Shown: in pieces, positions 62,419 through 64,000 of the stretch
Numbering within the stretch: the stretch's first letter is position 1
Layout of the letters: every line of letters begins with the position of its first letter
DNA from: Coffea arabica
Lineage: Eukaryota > Streptophyta > Magnoliopsida > Gentianales > Rubiaceae
DNA length: 64,000 nt
Reading direction: 5' to 3'
Assembly: GCF_036785885.1 (NCBI RefSeq)
Contig: NC_092317.1
Coordinates: forward strand, 2,501 to 66,500
The notes under the pieces: model-generated
Databases searched by the model: none
The model's input: the letters and a program-made list of their open reading frames with translations, nothing else
What the model was told of the DNA's origin: nothing
Made by a program: the position numbers and the translations under genes

Positions 62419-63479
62419 AGATATTAGCAGTGCTGCCTAGCACCACCTCTTATTTTTGCATTACTACCCGCACTCTGCCGCCGGTCTAAAAGCTTCATCT
62501 CGTCTCTTTCCTGCCAAAGACAACGAGCTGCTAAGCACTAAATTGGTGACATATGTTGACCACTGTCCTTGTATTGCCGCACCATATTTGTAAACTGCAT
62601 TTCCAACTCTTGCTTCCATCGCGTATTGGACAGAGTTTGTTTTTTCACAGGCTAATTTGCGCTTGAGGCTCGTATTCTTTGTCGCGTTACCTTGATTTAG
62701 GGTTTAGGATCTCCTTCTTGTTGAAATGTCTCGGCAGAACGTTAACCTGCTAATCAAACTGTCCATATTTTCTCAATTGATGGTAGAAATAGAGACCACA
62801 AAAGTTGAATTGCCACATTCCTATTTCCTAGCAAGCATCGGCTCAATAGTCAAGAGGACTTTTAGAGTCTTTCCTGCCATCACATTCAGGTTCAAATCGC
62901 CTTTGTGACTGACAGTTCGGGTAGAAAGGGCGGTCGAAGGGTTAAAAAAAAAGCAAGCACACATAACTCAAAAATCTTAATTGCCATTCAAAAGTTCAGC
63001 TGTGGAGCGGTGTGCTGCATAACTAGAACTAGCATTCCATTCCAAATCCTGGTGTTACACGGGTTCTTCCTTGAGAGTAATTATGAACTTGCGTCTTTCT
63101 CCTAACCCCCGACAAAAATCGCTCAAATTTCTTATGCAAACAAGCTGAGCACATGTCAAAGATCTAAAGTTTCAGAAACACGAAATAATTGACATGATGT
63201 AATCATACAGTTAATCAGATGTATTTATCTTCAAAAAAAAAAAAAAAAAAAAAAAAAAGTTCCCTCTAGGCTCTGGCGCACACCCAAAATTGCACCAACA
63301 GTTAAGCGATAGTCGGTCCGTTGTGAGCAACAGCCAGTTTTTCGGACAACTTCTACTTCAGTGTAGCTCCTTTCCTGGACAATCAAGCAGTAGTCTGTTG
63401 TGTAACTTCTGTTGCCCCATGGTGGACTGTGACATGTGGAACCCTAGAAGCATGCCAACCTCCACAGGGTTAGTCGCTC
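62419..63479. other. Intergenic between convergent reticulon and carrier genes
   Basis: It holds the 3' UTRs of the two converging genes. An A-run of about 25 bases at 63234-63258 stands next to the carrier gene's 3' flank. No open frame here resembles a protein. Confidence 0.5.
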
Positions 63480-63721
63480 TCACCTTGAACCAAGTAGTAC
63501 ATCCTTCCAGGCTTCATAAAACATCCAGGTGATGCCAGAGGATGGCATGACTTTTAAACAACTTGCACCCCAACCTCTGTAAAGGCCCCTCAATCCCCCC
63601 TCCTTGATGACTTCTGAAAGTGCGGCTGCCATATGTGGTGGGCATTTACCTTGTAAAGCTCCCACCATTAGCCGTTTTCTTGCCACTTCTAGAGGATAAC
63701 TGATTGTGCTGGCTGTTAAAC
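63480..63721 (-). CDS. Mitochondrial carrier family protein, last exon (BTL1-like, partial)
   Basis: The terminal exon of a minus-strand gene whose other exons lie beyond the window. It begins after the acceptor GATCAG and reads LTASTISYPLEVARKRLMVG, then KEGGLRGLYRGWGASCLKVM, then SSGITWMFYEAWKDVLLGSR, then TGA. This is the third repeat of a mitochondrial carrier, with the PxE-x-x-R form of the PX[D/E]XX[K/R] signature (YPLEVARKR) and the matching second-helix signature (GGLRGLYRGW). The family moves nucleotides and metabolites across the mitochondrial inner membrane or plastid envelope. The sequence and the neighbouring Pumilio gene suggest BTL1 (BRITTLE1-like, probable adenine nucleotide transporter). 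The substrate is not proven by this exon. Confidence 0.85.
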
Positions 63722-64000
63722 CTGATCGATCACAAAAAATAAGTCTTGTCAAGGGCAAATGAGACGTTTTCTATACCTTACGTGTAACATGTAGAAATAA
63801 TCCTGTTCCTCCTCGTGGAATTTAACAACTACAAGATACAATTCAGCAGCAATGCAACCAAACGGGAATTTTCTCTGATGAGAAACCAGACGTCTAATAC
63901 TCCTTGACAAAGCAAGCAACTGGGAAAAAAGTAATTATAACAAATCAAATTTTGCATCCCTGCATCTGAAGCCTCCAATTTGGTACACAAGCCATCAGGC
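63722..64000 (-). other. Intron of the carrier gene running off the window
   Basis: Minus-strand sequence upstream of the last exon shows no carrier coding sequence to the window edge and ends in an acceptor (GATCAG) at 63722. It is read as the start of the last intron. Confidence 0.6.

Noticed and set aside
1-64000. CRISPR arrays, operons or bacterial defence systems
   Set aside because: Nuclear plant DNA; the regular repeats present are telomeric or transposon-derived.
1-64000. tRNA, rRNA and snoRNA genes
   Set aside because: I saw no cloverleaf with A and B boxes, no rRNA sequence and no convincing C/D or H/ACA pair. A covariance-model search would be decisive.

Overview
This is the end of a plant chromosome, almost certainly from a eudicot. 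The window opens with about 1.78 kb of near-perfect CCCTAAA repeats, the Arabidopsis-type telomere, with the C-rich strand reading 5' to 3' from the left end. That is the orientation expected at a left chromosome terminus. The plant assignment also rests on a SAUR gene, a plastid-targeted TPR protein, a DUF1666 protein, a plant Pumilio and a small plant reticulon, on many short GT-AG introns, and on AT-rich intergenic DNA full of small DNA transposons. The species cannot be named from the sequence.

Layout. Bases 1-2872 are telomere in three zones: pure 7-mers, then a CCCTTAACCCTAAA dimer array, then degenerate C-rich variants. A decayed Ty1/Copia fragment on the minus strand (about 2873-4345) abuts the telomere. 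Intergenic DNA follows, with a 261-bp tandem duplication at 5.9-6.4 kb, then an intronless SAUR gene (6992-7606). Two hAT-type MITEs lie side by side (8174-9164), each with an 8-bp target duplication. A 15-exon minus-strand gene for a plastid TPR protein fills 10.5-20.9 kb, with transposon insertions in its introns. From 21.3 to 27.0 kb there is a transposon cluster that includes a nested Pack-MULE carrying captured gene pieces. An F-box gene (27993-32205) follows, then about 7 kb of repeat-rich DNA, a DUF1666 gene (39178-43461), and a dense nest of terminal-inverted-repeat elements (43.8-50.3 kb). A complete Pumilio gene (51894-60235), a small reticulon (61293-62418) and the last exon of a mitochondrial carrier on the minus strand (63480-63721) complete the window.

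How the genes relate. As usual in plants, they do not form one pathway. From memory, the order mitochondrial carrier (BTL1-like), Pumilio 5-like, DUF1666 matches Arabidopsis At3g20240, At3g20250 and At3g20260. The right third of the window therefore looks like an ancestral syntenic block that now lies close to a telomere, with the SAUR, TPR and F-box genes between it and the chromosome end.

Exon models for the TPR, F-box, DUF1666, Pumilio and reticulon genes were built by hand from splice-site consensus and reading frame. All close in frame, but no transcript data were available. No undescribed multi-gene system was found. The most novel material is the transposon architecture: the twin hAT MITEs, the nested Pack-MULE, a four-copy MULE-like family with 9-bp target duplications, and the telomere variant zoning.
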